A DNA stretch of 64,000 bases from Bacillota bacterium (GTDB lineage: Bacteria > Bacillota > Clostridia > Acetivibrionales > DSM-1351): NCBI GenBank assembly GCA_023400235.1, contig JAEXFI010000043.1:1-64000 (forward strand), given 5' to 3'. Of this stretch, positions 51,518 through 60,214 are shown in pieces; positions within the stretch are counted from its first letter, which is position 1; each line of letters starts with the position of its first letter. The notes beneath the pieces are model-generated. The model did no database searches. It was not told where the DNA came from and saw only the letters and a list, made by a program, of their open reading frames with translations. Position numbers and translations under genes: made by a program.

Positions 51518-53083
51518 TTACTTTTGTGAGGCTAAGAAATCATCAACCTGTTTTTGTGCATCAGCGCAAACCTTGTTGATACCAGCCTTTTCAAGTGATT
51601 CCTTCATCTTTGGATAATACTTGTCATAATCAACGATACCTTCGTTTAACGGATTACCCATATTCTTACCTACAGTCGCTAAAGTAGCAATTTCTGTTTT
51701 TACAGCTTCCGGATTATATACCCAACCCAAAAGCTTTTCAGCTTTTGCAGATTCATTGAACTCTTTCATCTTGGTCCATTTATCCGGACTCTCGTTTGCC
51801 CACAGGTAATCAAGGAACTGATCTCCGCCCATTGCCCACTGTGCGATACCTGTATAGCCTGAATTATCAGCTGTTACGCCATCTGCAAAGTCAATCTGGT
51901 TTTCACCGATCTTCTTATAGTGCTTGTTTTCAATACCCCAATCAAGAAGATTCTTTACTTGCTTGTCGCTGAACAGCAAATTAATAAACATCATAGCTCT
52001 TGCAGGATCTTCTGAGCTTCTTGGAATAACCAGCATGGAATTTGTCAGGTCACCGGTTGTGGCATAGTAAGGAATATCCTTATATGCATTTACCTGTATC
52101 AGGTCATATCCCAACTGAGCCTTCATCTCATCGTTCTTACCAGGCTTCAGCTGTTCTGCCCACATAAATGCCTTTTGAGCTTTCTTTACAGGCATACCGT
52201 CCTTAAGTGTAGCAACATCCTTGTTTATGTATCCCTTGTTGTACCATTCTCTGGTCATTTTAACTGTATTCACATACTCAGGTGTTTCCTGAAGATTTAC
52301 AATCTTGATATCTCCATCGGTCTTCTGATAGCCTACTGGAACCTCTGTCTGTGATATATGCACCAATGCGTCCTGAGTGAAGTAAGAAACATGGTCACCT
52401 TGTGAAGACAGGAAAGGTACTATTCCAGGTTCCTTTTCTTTAATCGTCTGCAGCATGGGTTCAAAATCAGCAGGTGTCTTTATATTTGAAAAATCAAAGT
52501 TGTACTTTTCTGCTAATGCTTTGTTGACAAGTACTCCGCCTACCCCGAACATATCCTTGTTGGTAGGGATTGCATAGAGTTTGCCGTTAATAACCGGTGC
52601 CTTTAAATACGCAGGATTGATATTTTTTGTAATATCTTTTCCGTATTGTGCCAGCAGTTCATCCAGATCCAGCCATGCCTTCTGAGCTACAAACGTACTC
52701 CAGCCCCACCAGGAAGGTGAAAACATGACATCAATCTTTTCGCCGGAAGCTACTACCAGCTTCTGTTTGTCCTGATAATTATCCCAGAAAAAGTAATTAA
52801 GCTTGATGGTTGCATTAATCTTTTCAGTTAAAAGCTTACTTGCCTCCGCCTGAACCAAAGGGAGATCCTTTGTCTGAGGAGCCAGGAAGTAGCAGTTCAG
52901 TTCGTAGGGTTTCAAAGCTGGAGCCTTACTGTCCCCTGAGCTGGAACTGTCACCCGCTGAAGCAAGGCTGTTTGTTGAAGATGACGTACTGCTATTCTGT
53001 GAGTTGCCGCAGCCTGTTAAAATAACACTGCAAATAAATACCAGGGCAAACACAAAACATCCCATCTTTTTCATTTTATTCAT
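51518..53083 (-). CDS. Extracellular solute-binding lipoprotein (LplA-like, CUT1)
   Basis: Lipoprotein of 521 residues with lipobox ILTGC (Cys25), a Ser/Asn-rich linker, then an SBP_bac_1 type binding domain and a C-terminal part of the DUF3502 type (LGWVYNPEAVKTEIATLATV). It captures an oligosaccharide or polysaccharide fragment for the two permeases encoded upstream. Rich in Trp and Tyr in the binding region (FFWDNYQDKQK, SPSWWGWSTF), as in sugar-binding proteins. It is last in the operon, 66 bases after the permease, and ends at a strong terminator, an arrangement that often gives extra transcript for the binding protein. Substrate unknown. Confidence 0.92.
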   Translation of the reverse strand: MNKMKKMGCFVFALVFICSVILTGCGNSQNSSTSSSTNSLASAGDSSSSGDSKAPALKPYELNCYFLAPQTKDLPLVQAEASKLLTEKINATIKLNYFFWDNYQDKQKLVVASGEKIDVMFSPSWWGWSTFVAQKAWLDLDELLAQYGKDITKNINPAYLKAPVINGKLYAIPTNKDMFGVGGVLVNKALAEKYNFDFSNIKTPADFEPMLQTIKEKEPGIVPFLSSQGDHVSYFTQDALVHISQTEVPVGYQKTDGDIKIVNLQETPEYVNTVKMTREWYNKGYINKDVATLKDGMPVKKAQKAFMWAEQLKPGKNDEMKAQLGYDLIQVNAYKDIPYYATTGDLTNSMLVIPRSSEDPARAMMFINLLFSDKQVKNLLDWGIENKHYKKIGENQIDFADGVTADNSGYTGIAQWAMGGDQFLDYLWANESPDKWTKMKEFNESAKAEKLLGWVYNPEAVKTEIATLATVGKNMGNPLNEGIVDYDKYYPKMKESLEKAGINKVCADAQKQVDDFLASQK

Positions 53084-53149
53084 TTATTTTCCTCCTTTAA
53101 TATGAAAATGATATATTGACCGGTAAACTACTAAACCAAGCTACCGGAA

Positions 53150-54073
53150 TCAACCTTTTACTGCACCAATGGTGAGACCCTTGATGAAATATTTCTGGAA
53201 GAACGGGTAAGCAAAAACTATAGGCCCTATACCTAGAATAGCCATAGCCATACGCAAGGTCTCCGCAGGCAGCTTGGCAAGCTCACTGGAAGTGTTACCT
53301 ATGGAAACCGCGTGGGAGGAGGTTAAAAACTCTACAGAACGCAGGGCCTGATACATTGAATACTGGAGATTGAAATATTTCGCATCATTGATGAAAAGCA
53401 GGCACAGATACCAGTCATTCCAGTACGCCAGCATGGCAAACAGCCCAACAGTAGCAATTGCAGGAGTCGACAGGGGTACCACAATGGTATAAAAAATCCT
53501 GAATTCGCTGGCACCGTCGATTCTGGCAGACTCCAGAATTGAATCGGGCAGATTTGTATTAAAAAAGGTCTTCATTATCAATACATTAAATGCATTCAGC
53601 AGGGCAGGAATAACCAGCACCGCAGGGTTATTCTGAAGGTGAAGATATTTGGTATACAGGATATACCATGGAACCAGCCCTCCCTGAAACAGCATGGTAA
53701 AAAACATAAAGAAAGAAAAGAAGTTCCTGTACTTAAATGACTTCCTGGATATTGGGTATGCATACATCATAGTCAGCAGTACACTGAAAAATGTTCCTAT
53801 AATACAAGCTCCGATAGTAATACCGTATGCCCTGAATAGTTTTTCAGAATCCATAAACAGGTACTTGTAAGTAGTGAAGCTGATCTCAGTGGGAAAAAAT
53901 GAATACCCGTTCGTCACAAGAGAGCTCTCGCTGGTGATGGACACCATGAATATCAAAAGAAGCGGTGCCAGACACACAACGCAGTATATAATAAAACCGC
54001 AGTTGAATATTGCATTTGAAACACGAGAAATTGAGTTTGAATGAAAGGATGACCTGGATGCTTTAATCTTCAT
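53150..54073 (-). CDS. Carbohydrate ABC transporter permease (YtcP-like)
   Basis: Inner-membrane permease of 307 residues with six hydrophobic segments. The EAA loop reads ESARIDGASEFRIFYTIVVP (about 183-202), the docking site for an ATPase. The N-terminal basic region and the ending FFQKYFIKGLTIGAVKG are standard for the CUT1 partner. GGAG precedes the ATG. It is 15 bases downstream of the second permease gene. Binding protein and permeases are encoded together but no ATPase gene is in the window. Confidence 0.93.
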   Translation of the reverse strand: MKIKASRSSFHSNSISRVSNAIFNCGFIIYCVVCLAPLLLIFMVSITSESSLVTNGYSFFPTEISFTTYKYLFMDSEKLFRAYGITIGACIIGTFFSVLLTMMYAYPISRKSFKYRNFFSFFMFFTMLFQGGLVPWYILYTKYLHLQNNPAVLVIPALLNAFNVLIMKTFFNTNLPDSILESARIDGASEFRIFYTIVVPLSTPAIATVGLFAMLAYWNDWYLCLLFINDAKYFNLQYSMYQALRSVEFLTSSHAVSIGNTSSELAKLPAETLRMAMAILGIGPIVFAYPFFQKYFIKGLTIGAVKG

Positions 54074-54088
54074 AGTTTTTCTCCTTGC

Positions 54089-55051
54089 TTAAAATATTTT
54101 GTTTTCAGCACTGATTTTGCCTACCGACCAGTTGGCAAACAGCACCAGGAAAAAGCCTACAACGGACTGATAGAAGCCCGCCGCCGATGACATACCCAAA
54201 TCGCCGCTGTAAATCAAGGCATTGTATATATATGTATCCAGTACATCCGTGGTTTCCTGAAGCAGCCCCTGCTGCATAGGCACCTGGTAGAACAGTCCGA
54301 AATCCGAGCGGAATATGTTTCCTAATGCCATTATTGTAGTTACAATCATCAAGGGCACCAAAAAAGGAATTGTTATTGAACGTATCTGCTGCAATTTGCT
54401 TGCGCCATCCAGAACCGCCGCTTCATAGTATTCCTGGTCGATTCCGGTGATACCGGCCAGATATATGACAATTCCATACCCGATGTTCTTCCACAGATTT
54501 ACAAAAGGCAGTATAAACGGCCAAAACTGAGGCTGTGTGTACCAGTCTATGGCTGTGAGGTTGAGCAAAGGTGCGATGGATTTGTTATAAAGACCTTCCG
54601 GACTGAGTATGGCAAGCACAAGGTAGGCTACCACCACCCATGATAAAAAATACGGAAGGAATATTACTGACTGGTACATTTTAGCCGCCACCTTATTTCT
54701 CAACTCATTGAGTATAAGCGCTATAGCTACTGCAAAAAATAAGTTTAATGCAATGAAAACAAGATTATAGCCTATGGTATTTCTTGTGATTCTCCATGCC
54801 GCATCAGATTTAAACAAAAACTCGAAGTTTTTGATTCCCGCCCAGGGACTGTGCAAAAACCCATCCTGGTAGTTGAACTCCTTGAAAGCCAAAATTATCC
54901 CGAACATGGGCAGATAATAGTTGATGACTACCAAAATAAACGGAGGTAAAAGCATAAGAAACATTGCTTTGTTGGTCACCAATTCTTTCAAAAAGCCACC
55001 CCGGCGTTTCGAAAGCTTTGGTTTGAGTGTGGTGTCCACATTTGTAAGCAT
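54089..55051 (-). CDS. Carbohydrate ABC transporter permease (LplB-like)
   Basis: Inner-membrane permease of 320 residues, six hydrophobic segments after a basic cytoplasmic tail. The EAA loop is YYEAAVLDGASKLQQIRSIT (about 213-232). LplB/UgpA-type proteins import oligosaccharides, including uronate- or xylan-derived ones, with a shared MsmK-type ATPase. It is first of the three importer genes after the separate binding-protein gene upstream (70-base gap), so the two may share one transcript. Confidence 0.93.
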   Translation of the reverse strand: MLTNVDTTLKPKLSKRRGGFLKELVTNKAMFLMLLPPFILVVINYYLPMFGIILAFKEFNYQDGFLHSPWAGIKNFEFLFKSDAAWRITRNTIGYNLVFIALNLFFAVAIALILNELRNKVAAKMYQSVIFLPYFLSWVVVAYLVLAILSPEGLYNKSIAPLLNLTAIDWYTQPQFWPFILPFVNLWKNIGYGIVIYLAGITGIDQEYYEAAVLDGASKLQQIRSITIPFLVPLMIVTTIMALGNIFRSDFGLFYQVPMQQGLLQETTDVLDTYIYNALIYSGDLGMSSAAGFYQSVVGFFLVLFANWSVGKISAENKIF

Positions 55052-55121
55052 TTCATACTCTCCTTATATGATTTTTATATTTAGTTGACTTATGAGTTTT
55101 TATAGATAATGTGAGTAGATT

Positions 55122-56435
55122 TTAATAAACCGACTTGTTAAGTCCGGCCATTTTCCTTACAAATTCTTTTGAAGACATTCTTCCTGCAAACAGCTCGGCA
55201 ACAAGGTCCTTGTGTGTCTCAGCGTCAGCTGCCGGCAGGATGGTATCCCACCAGTTGACAAAAGACGTTCCGGTTTCCATCAGCTTCAAGGATTGCTTGG
55301 AGATGGGAGACATCTGGGATTTATCCAAATCATCTGTTTTCCAGCAAGAGAAACCCGCTCCGCTTAGATACCCTTCTTTACCGGCCTTTTCACTGATAAA
55401 TTCCAGTACGTTAACAGCCTCCTGCCTGTACCTTGTATTAATATTTACATAAAACCCGTCCGCACTTCCTCCGTAAAACTCTGCCAATGTCCCACTTCCG
55501 CCGTTTATAACAGGAAAAGGTACCACAGTTACATATTTTTTAGTTGCGGAGCCTAATTCTTCTATAGTGGATTCCACCCAATTTCCCTGATACATCATTG
55601 CCGCCTTCCCCTGTGAGAATTCAGCCACCATATCATTGAAACTGGTGCTCAAGGCGTCGTTATTAAAGGCTTTTGCGTTTACAAGCTGCAGCAGCTTGTC
55701 AGCGGCAGCTTCAAAGGCTTGATTTTCAAACTGAGCAGGATTGTCAAGGGCATTCAGGCACACCTGATTGCCTGCCTGCCGCATGGCAAGTATGTTATAC
55801 CAATACATACCTGTCCAACGGTCCTTTTCACCTACCACAACAGGTATTATTCCTTTGGCTCTCAATTTATTCACGGCTTCCAAAAGCTCGTCATATGTTT
55901 TGGGAATTTTTGCACCTGCCTGCTCAAATAATTGAGTATTACAGTATAAACTGGCAATAAAAATATACATGGGCAGACTGTATATCTTTCCTTCAAACCT
56001 GCAGTAGTCTACTGCTCCAGGAACCAGCTTATCCAAGGTTCCCACATTTATATATGTATCCAGAGGAAGTATATTTCCTCCTGAGATATACGGCTCTACA
56101 AAGCTGCCTCCCCACATATAAAACAAATCCGGAGCTTCATTTGCTGCCAGTGCAGTTCTTATTTTTGATTTATACTGCTCACCATTCCAGCTTACCTCTT
56201 TAATCTGGGTGCCTGGATTTTGAACATTCCATTCTCTGATTGCATCCTTTAACGGGTTTGTCTTTTTATTGGACACATTTACCCATTGATGCCACAAAAT
56301 CAATGTCTCCTGCTCTGAAGATACATTTTCCCGAGGGGTTTTATTGAATTGCATTGTTATAGCGCATGCAGTCTGGCTGAATAATAAAGAAATCACAATT
56401 ACCGTTAACAAAATAATTCTCATTAACCTGCTCAT
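55122..56435 (-). CDS. Second extracellular solute-binding lipoprotein
   Basis: Lipoprotein of 437 residues with lipobox SQTAC (Cys24) and an SBP_bac_8/1 type binding domain (ILWHQWVNVSNKKTNPLKDA, ALAANEAPDLFYMWGGSFVE, KAAMMYQGNWVESTIEEL). It is a different subfamily from the operon's other binding protein, so the permeases may serve two ligands, or this protein may be the sensor-side ligand binder for the adjacent two-component system. GGGAG precedes the ATG. A TATAAT with poor -35 (56479-56484, minus strand) lies upstream, the usual look of an activator-dependent promoter. Confidence 0.9.
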   Translation of the reverse strand: MSRLMRIILLTVIVISLLFSQTACAITMQFNKTPRENVSSEQETLILWHQWVNVSNKKTNPLKDAIREWNVQNPGTQIKEVSWNGEQYKSKIRTALAANEAPDLFYMWGGSFVEPYISGGNILPLDTYINVGTLDKLVPGAVDYCRFEGKIYSLPMYIFIASLYCNTQLFEQAGAKIPKTYDELLEAVNKLRAKGIIPVVVGEKDRWTGMYWYNILAMRQAGNQVCLNALDNPAQFENQAFEAAADKLLQLVNAKAFNNDALSTSFNDMVAEFSQGKAAMMYQGNWVESTIEELGSATKKYVTVVPFPVINGGSGTLAEFYGGSADGFYVNINTRYRQEAVNVLEFISEKAGKEGYLSGAGFSCWKTDDLDKSQMSPISKQSLKLMETGTSFVNWWDTILPAADAETHKDLVAELFAGRMSSKEFVRKMAGLNKSVY

Positions 56436-56598
56436 TGTTTGTTCTCCCTCAGTTAAATTTAACTTCAGCTTGTATATAATTATAACTGGTACATTTATAT
56501 AACTCGATTCATTATTTTGCTTTTTACATTCAAAATCTTAGCATGGAAGAACTATTTATTAAGATATCCTACTGGTATTATGGATAATGCTTATAGAA

Positions 56599-58209
56599 TT
56601 ATGCTTTTGAGTTTTTTCGGAATTCATTGATGCTGCAGCCAGTATATTTTTTAAATATTATACTGAAATAGTGAGAGTCGTTTATTCCTATTCTTTCACC
56701 TATCTCATACACTTTAAGATTGGTCTCCATAAGAATTTTAACGGCGCTCTCCATCCTGACCTTTGTGAGATATTCCACAAAAGTCTGGTTGGTTCCCTGC
56801 TTGAACAAACGGCACAAGTGGCTGGAACTGATAAAGAACTCTTTGGCCACCACCGAAAGTGAAAGCTCCGAATTACTCATATTGCTTTGTATGTATTCAC
56901 AAATCTGCATAATTAAAGAATTGGCTTTTTTTTCATTAATACAGTGCACCTTGTTTATAACTCTGGTAATCAAGCTTTTAATATAGCTCTTTAATTCAAC
57001 CAGGTTATCTATTCTTGAAACCTGTTCATAAGCCTGTGTAGGATATTCCCACAGGCTGGACCCATCAATTTTAAGTTCCAGGAGGACATGCATACAGGCT
57101 GACAGCACATCAAAGGCTTCCAGGCGCAAATTTTCCACAGTTACTGCCGAACAATAACAGTCTTCTGCAAAGAGCTCTTCAATCAGCTCATACATTTTTT
57201 CCTTCATACCTGCTTTAATATAAAAATCTATCTTTTCTGCCTTGTTGGGTATGCTTCTTCTGGACACCTCATTGCTATAGGTTATATCCGAGTAGTTTAT
57301 AACCTGGTTTTTGCCGATGACAACCTTGTAATTTAGAGCATCACAAGCTTCATGATACGAAATTTTTATATTTTCAATACCGTGAACCCTGCTTCCGATG
57401 CCAATACACACAAAACAGTTGCAGCTGTTAATAATCATGGTTTTTATTGCTTCGCAGCAATCGGTAAGATCCAGTGCTTCATTATTGCTCATAAGTACAA
57501 TTTTCCTGCTGTTGTCAAAAAAAGTCCATGTATAATCATCTTCCCTTGTAATCTGACGTATGCGTTCGGCACACTTAATATCCAGGAGGATACTGTTTTC
57601 CTCTCCCGCATCCTTCACCTTAATTGAACTGCTGACTTCCACCACAGCCGTTTGAAAGTAATCGTATTCAGGATTTACATCCAGCCGGAAGTACACCAAT
57701 TTATCCGCTATCTCACCTGTGCTCAGTTCACCCTGTAAAAGCTGAATCATAAACTTTTCCTTAAGGTAGGGAAGATTCTGCTCCAAATGCTGTTTCAGCT
57801 TCTCATATGCCTTGATTTGAGTCCGCTCGGCTTCTATTTTTCTTTTCAATTCCAGTGCAACCCTTTTTATCTCCTCCGCATTGATGGGCTTCAAGAGAAA
57901 ATCTGATATGCCGAGCTTTATGCTCCTCTTTGCATAATCAAATTCATCATGGCCGGTTATAACCACAATTTTAACGTGGGGGTACTTTTCAATTACATTT
58001 TTGCTGAATTCGATTCCATCCATAAAAGGCATGCAAATATCAGTAAAAATGATATCAGGTACCAAAGCATCAATCATTTCCAGAGCCTGTCTTGCATCAG
58101 GAGACTCACCCACAATTTCCATGTCCAGCTCTTCCCACTTGATACGCATTTTTATAAGATTCCTGATCAGGTATTCATCATCAACTATAAAAATTTTTAA
58201 ACTAGGCAT
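56599..58209 (-). CDS. YesN-type response regulator, AraC family
   Basis: Regulator of 536 residues. Receiver with IVDDEYLIRNLI and phospho-acceptor Asp in IIFTDICMPFMDG (near residue 54), a 260-residue middle region, and an AraC HTH pair at the C-terminus (SVVAKEFFISSSHLCRLFKQ, GINDSHYFSIIFKKYTG). Start at 58209 (MPSLKIFIVDD) with GGAG 9 bases upstream; it overlaps the kinase stop by 8 bases, so translation is coupled. Position directly before the binding-protein gene on the same strand suggests that it activates the importer operon. Confidence 0.92.
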   Translation of the reverse strand: MPSLKIFIVDDEYLIRNLIKMRIKWEELDMEIVGESPDARQALEMIDALVPDIIFTDICMPFMDGIEFSKNVIEKYPHVKIVVITGHDEFDYAKRSIKLGISDFLLKPINAEEIKRVALELKRKIEAERTQIKAYEKLKQHLEQNLPYLKEKFMIQLLQGELSTGEIADKLVYFRLDVNPEYDYFQTAVVEVSSSIKVKDAGEENSILLDIKCAERIRQITREDDYTWTFFDNSRKIVLMSNNEALDLTDCCEAIKTMIINSCNCFVCIGIGSRVHGIENIKISYHEACDALNYKVVIGKNQVINYSDITYSNEVSRRSIPNKAEKIDFYIKAGMKEKMYELIEELFAEDCYCSAVTVENLRLEAFDVLSACMHVLLELKIDGSSLWEYPTQAYEQVSRIDNLVELKSYIKSLITRVINKVHCINEKKANSLIMQICEYIQSNMSNSELSLSVVAKEFFISSSHLCRLFKQGTNQTFVEYLTKVRMESAVKILMETNLKVYEIGERIGINDSHYFSIIFKKYTGCSINEFRKNSKA

Positions 58210-60016
58210 GATTATATTCTCCATTTCCATTATCAACAGGTATCAAAATTGTTATTCTGGTCCCAATACCCTCTTCACTTTCAATATGAAAACAGTCCTC
58301 GGTACCGTAAAAAATAGAAAGCCGTTCAATTGTGCCCTTGAGACCAAAGCTTGTATCATTTGCCTCTGTGCTGTTTCCTAAAATTTGAGCTATATGTTCT
58401 TTGGACATGCCAATACCATCATCTTCTATTGTAATCCGTATACTGTCAATCAAATGTTCTGTCTTTAAGGTTATGACACCGCCCCCATCCTTGTTTCTGA
58501 TACCATGATACAGGGAGTTTTCCACAAGAGGCTGTAAAACCAGCTTCAGAATTTTGTAGCTGTTGCATTTTTCATCAAGGATGAAATGTGCTGTAAACAA
58601 ATCAGGATATCTCATTTTCTGAATCTTCAGATAGTTTTCAGCCATGTCTATTTCCTGACCGACGGTTATAACCTCCTTCCCCTTGCTCAGGCTTATGCGG
58701 TAGTAGCTGCCCAAAGCCTCCACCAGATTGCACACCGAGGAGGTTTCTCCCATGAGGGCCAGAGAGTTTATGGAGTCCAGAGTATTATAAAGGAAATGTG
58801 GCTTTATCTGGGCTTGCAATACATTGAGCTCTGCCTTTCTTTTTACCTTCTGTTCCGTTATCACTCGCTTTATGAGGTTTTGAATTTCGAGGATCATTAT
58901 GTTATACCCATCCCTCAGCTGTCCAATCTCATCCTTGCCGGTTTTGATGCTAACCTCGTTAAATTCGCCTTTTTCCACACCCTTCATGGATTTTAGAAGC
59001 TTTTTTATAGGTATGGTAATCATTCTGGAGGTGAAAATAGTTCCGATGAACAGCAGCACGCTGTTTATCATAATTATTGCAAACCCAATCAAACCCGGAA
59101 CCGACGTTTCATTGGACAATTCCTTGACCGGCATGGCACTGACTATCTTCCAGCCATACCTGTCTTCAAGCAGATATGATAACAGGTATTCCGTATTATT
59201 AACATTCCTGATTAAAAAACCCTGTTTTTGATTGTTAAATAACTCTGCCAGATCACCTGTATCCATATCAACACCGTTGGATTTTATTATGCTGTTATTA
59301 TTCTGGTCAAGTATTGTAATATCTGTGGTATAATTGCTGGTTATATTTGCAAAGGAATCCTTGAAGGTATTTGCAGATATGTTAATTATCAATACTCCAA
59401 GCGCCTCTGTGGTATTGATATCTCTGATAAGCCTGATCATGGAGATAAAATTATCCTCGGGGTCGTGCCTGAAGTCGCCTCCGCCGTTGAGACTCAATAT
59501 GTAGGAGCCTTTTTTGTCAAGAACTGATTTGTACCAGGCGGCGTCCTGGATTTTTTCCGGAATAAATTTCAAATCATCCTGGCTGCCCACCGAATACTCA
59601 TTACCGGAGGCATCAAAAATGTATACAGAAGATATGTACGGTGTTTCCTGCGTAAGTTTATTTAAATATGTACCCACTTTTTTCTGAATGTTCAAGTCGG
59701 AGTACATGTTTCCTCTTCTTAAAAGTATCTGCAAATCATCATCGGATATAATCATTTTTGAGTAATTGCTTATATTTGATATTGTGATGTTCAAGCTGGT
59801 CCTGATGGAATAAAGGGTTTGGATGGAAACTTCACTTACCTTGTCTAATGCTATACCTGAGTATATTTCCTGAAAAAGCACATTGCTCATCAATATGGAA
59901 AAAACAGATATCAGACTATAAATCAAGGTGAAGCGGGCTCCGATTTTAAAATTATTAAACTTATTCCTGATGCCGTTGAATAAAGCCAATACCCTATTTA
60001 ATACTCTTTTTAGCAT
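58202..60016 (-). CDS. YesM-type sensor histidine kinase
   Basis: Membrane kinase of 604 residues: TM1 (about 25-48, ARFTLIYSLISVFSILMSNV), an extracellular dCache-like sensor (about 50-295), TM2 (LIGFAIIMINSVLLFIGTIF), HAMP, then His_kinase with IKPHFLYNTLDSINSLALMG and HATPase (PLVENSLYHG, EDDGIGMS, FGLKGTIERL). Note IKPHF rather than INPHF before the phosphoryl His. A clear promoter lies just upstream. It is the first gene of the regulator and importer series and should sense the sugar to be imported. Confidence 0.92.
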   Translation of the reverse strand: MLKRVLNRVLALFNGIRNKFNNFKIGARFTLIYSLISVFSILMSNVLFQEIYSGIALDKVSEVSIQTLYSIRTSLNITISNISNYSKMIISDDDLQILLRRGNMYSDLNIQKKVGTYLNKLTQETPYISSVYIFDASGNEYSVGSQDDLKFIPEKIQDAAWYKSVLDKKGSYILSLNGGGDFRHDPEDNFISMIRLIRDINTTEALGVLIINISANTFKDSFANITSNYTTDITILDQNNNSIIKSNGVDMDTGDLAELFNNQKQGFLIRNVNNTEYLLSYLLEDRYGWKIVSAMPVKELSNETSVPGLIGFAIIMINSVLLFIGTIFTSRMITIPIKKLLKSMKGVEKGEFNEVSIKTGKDEIGQLRDGYNIMILEIQNLIKRVITEQKVKRKAELNVLQAQIKPHFLYNTLDSINSLALMGETSSVCNLVEALGSYYRISLSKGKEVITVGQEIDMAENYLKIQKMRYPDLFTAHFILDEKCNSYKILKLVLQPLVENSLYHGIRNKDGGGVITLKTEHLIDSIRITIEDDGIGMSKEHIAQILGNSTEANDTSFGLKGTIERLSIFYGTEDCFHIESEEGIGTRITILIPVDNGNGEYNHA

Positions 60017-60048
60017 ATTATTATAACCTCATATACCAGATAATATTT

Positions 60049-60077
60049 ATTATAGTGCATATAAGGATTACAGTAAA
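60049..60077 (-). promoter_or_regulatory. Sigma-A promoter of the sensor kinase operon
   Basis: Read leftward: TTTACT (60077-60072), a 17-base spacer, and TATAAT (60054-60049), with transcription expected to begin near 60042. GAGG before the ATG at 60016 follows within a short leader. Confidence 0.75.
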
Positions 60078-60117
60078 CATGCGTTTATAATTAAATACAT
60101 TCCAGATGTACCAAACA

Positions 60118-60170
60118 GTACCTTCGGTACAATGAAAGGAGGGAGGCCCACGGCCCCCCTCCTTTCATTG
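60118..60170. terminator. Double hairpin after the SLH gene
   Basis: CAATGAAAGGAGGG (60130-60143) pairs perfectly with CCCTCCTTTCATTG (60157-60170); adjacent is a small GTACC-TTC-GGTAC hairpin (60118-60130). It lies about 45 bases beyond the SLH stop and just upstream of the kinase promoter. No U tract, so it is a likely but unproven transcript end. Confidence 0.5.
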
Positions 60171-60214
60171 ATTGGTTATATTTAACTGTCTTAAGGTAAA
60201 AAGCTTTTGGCGCA

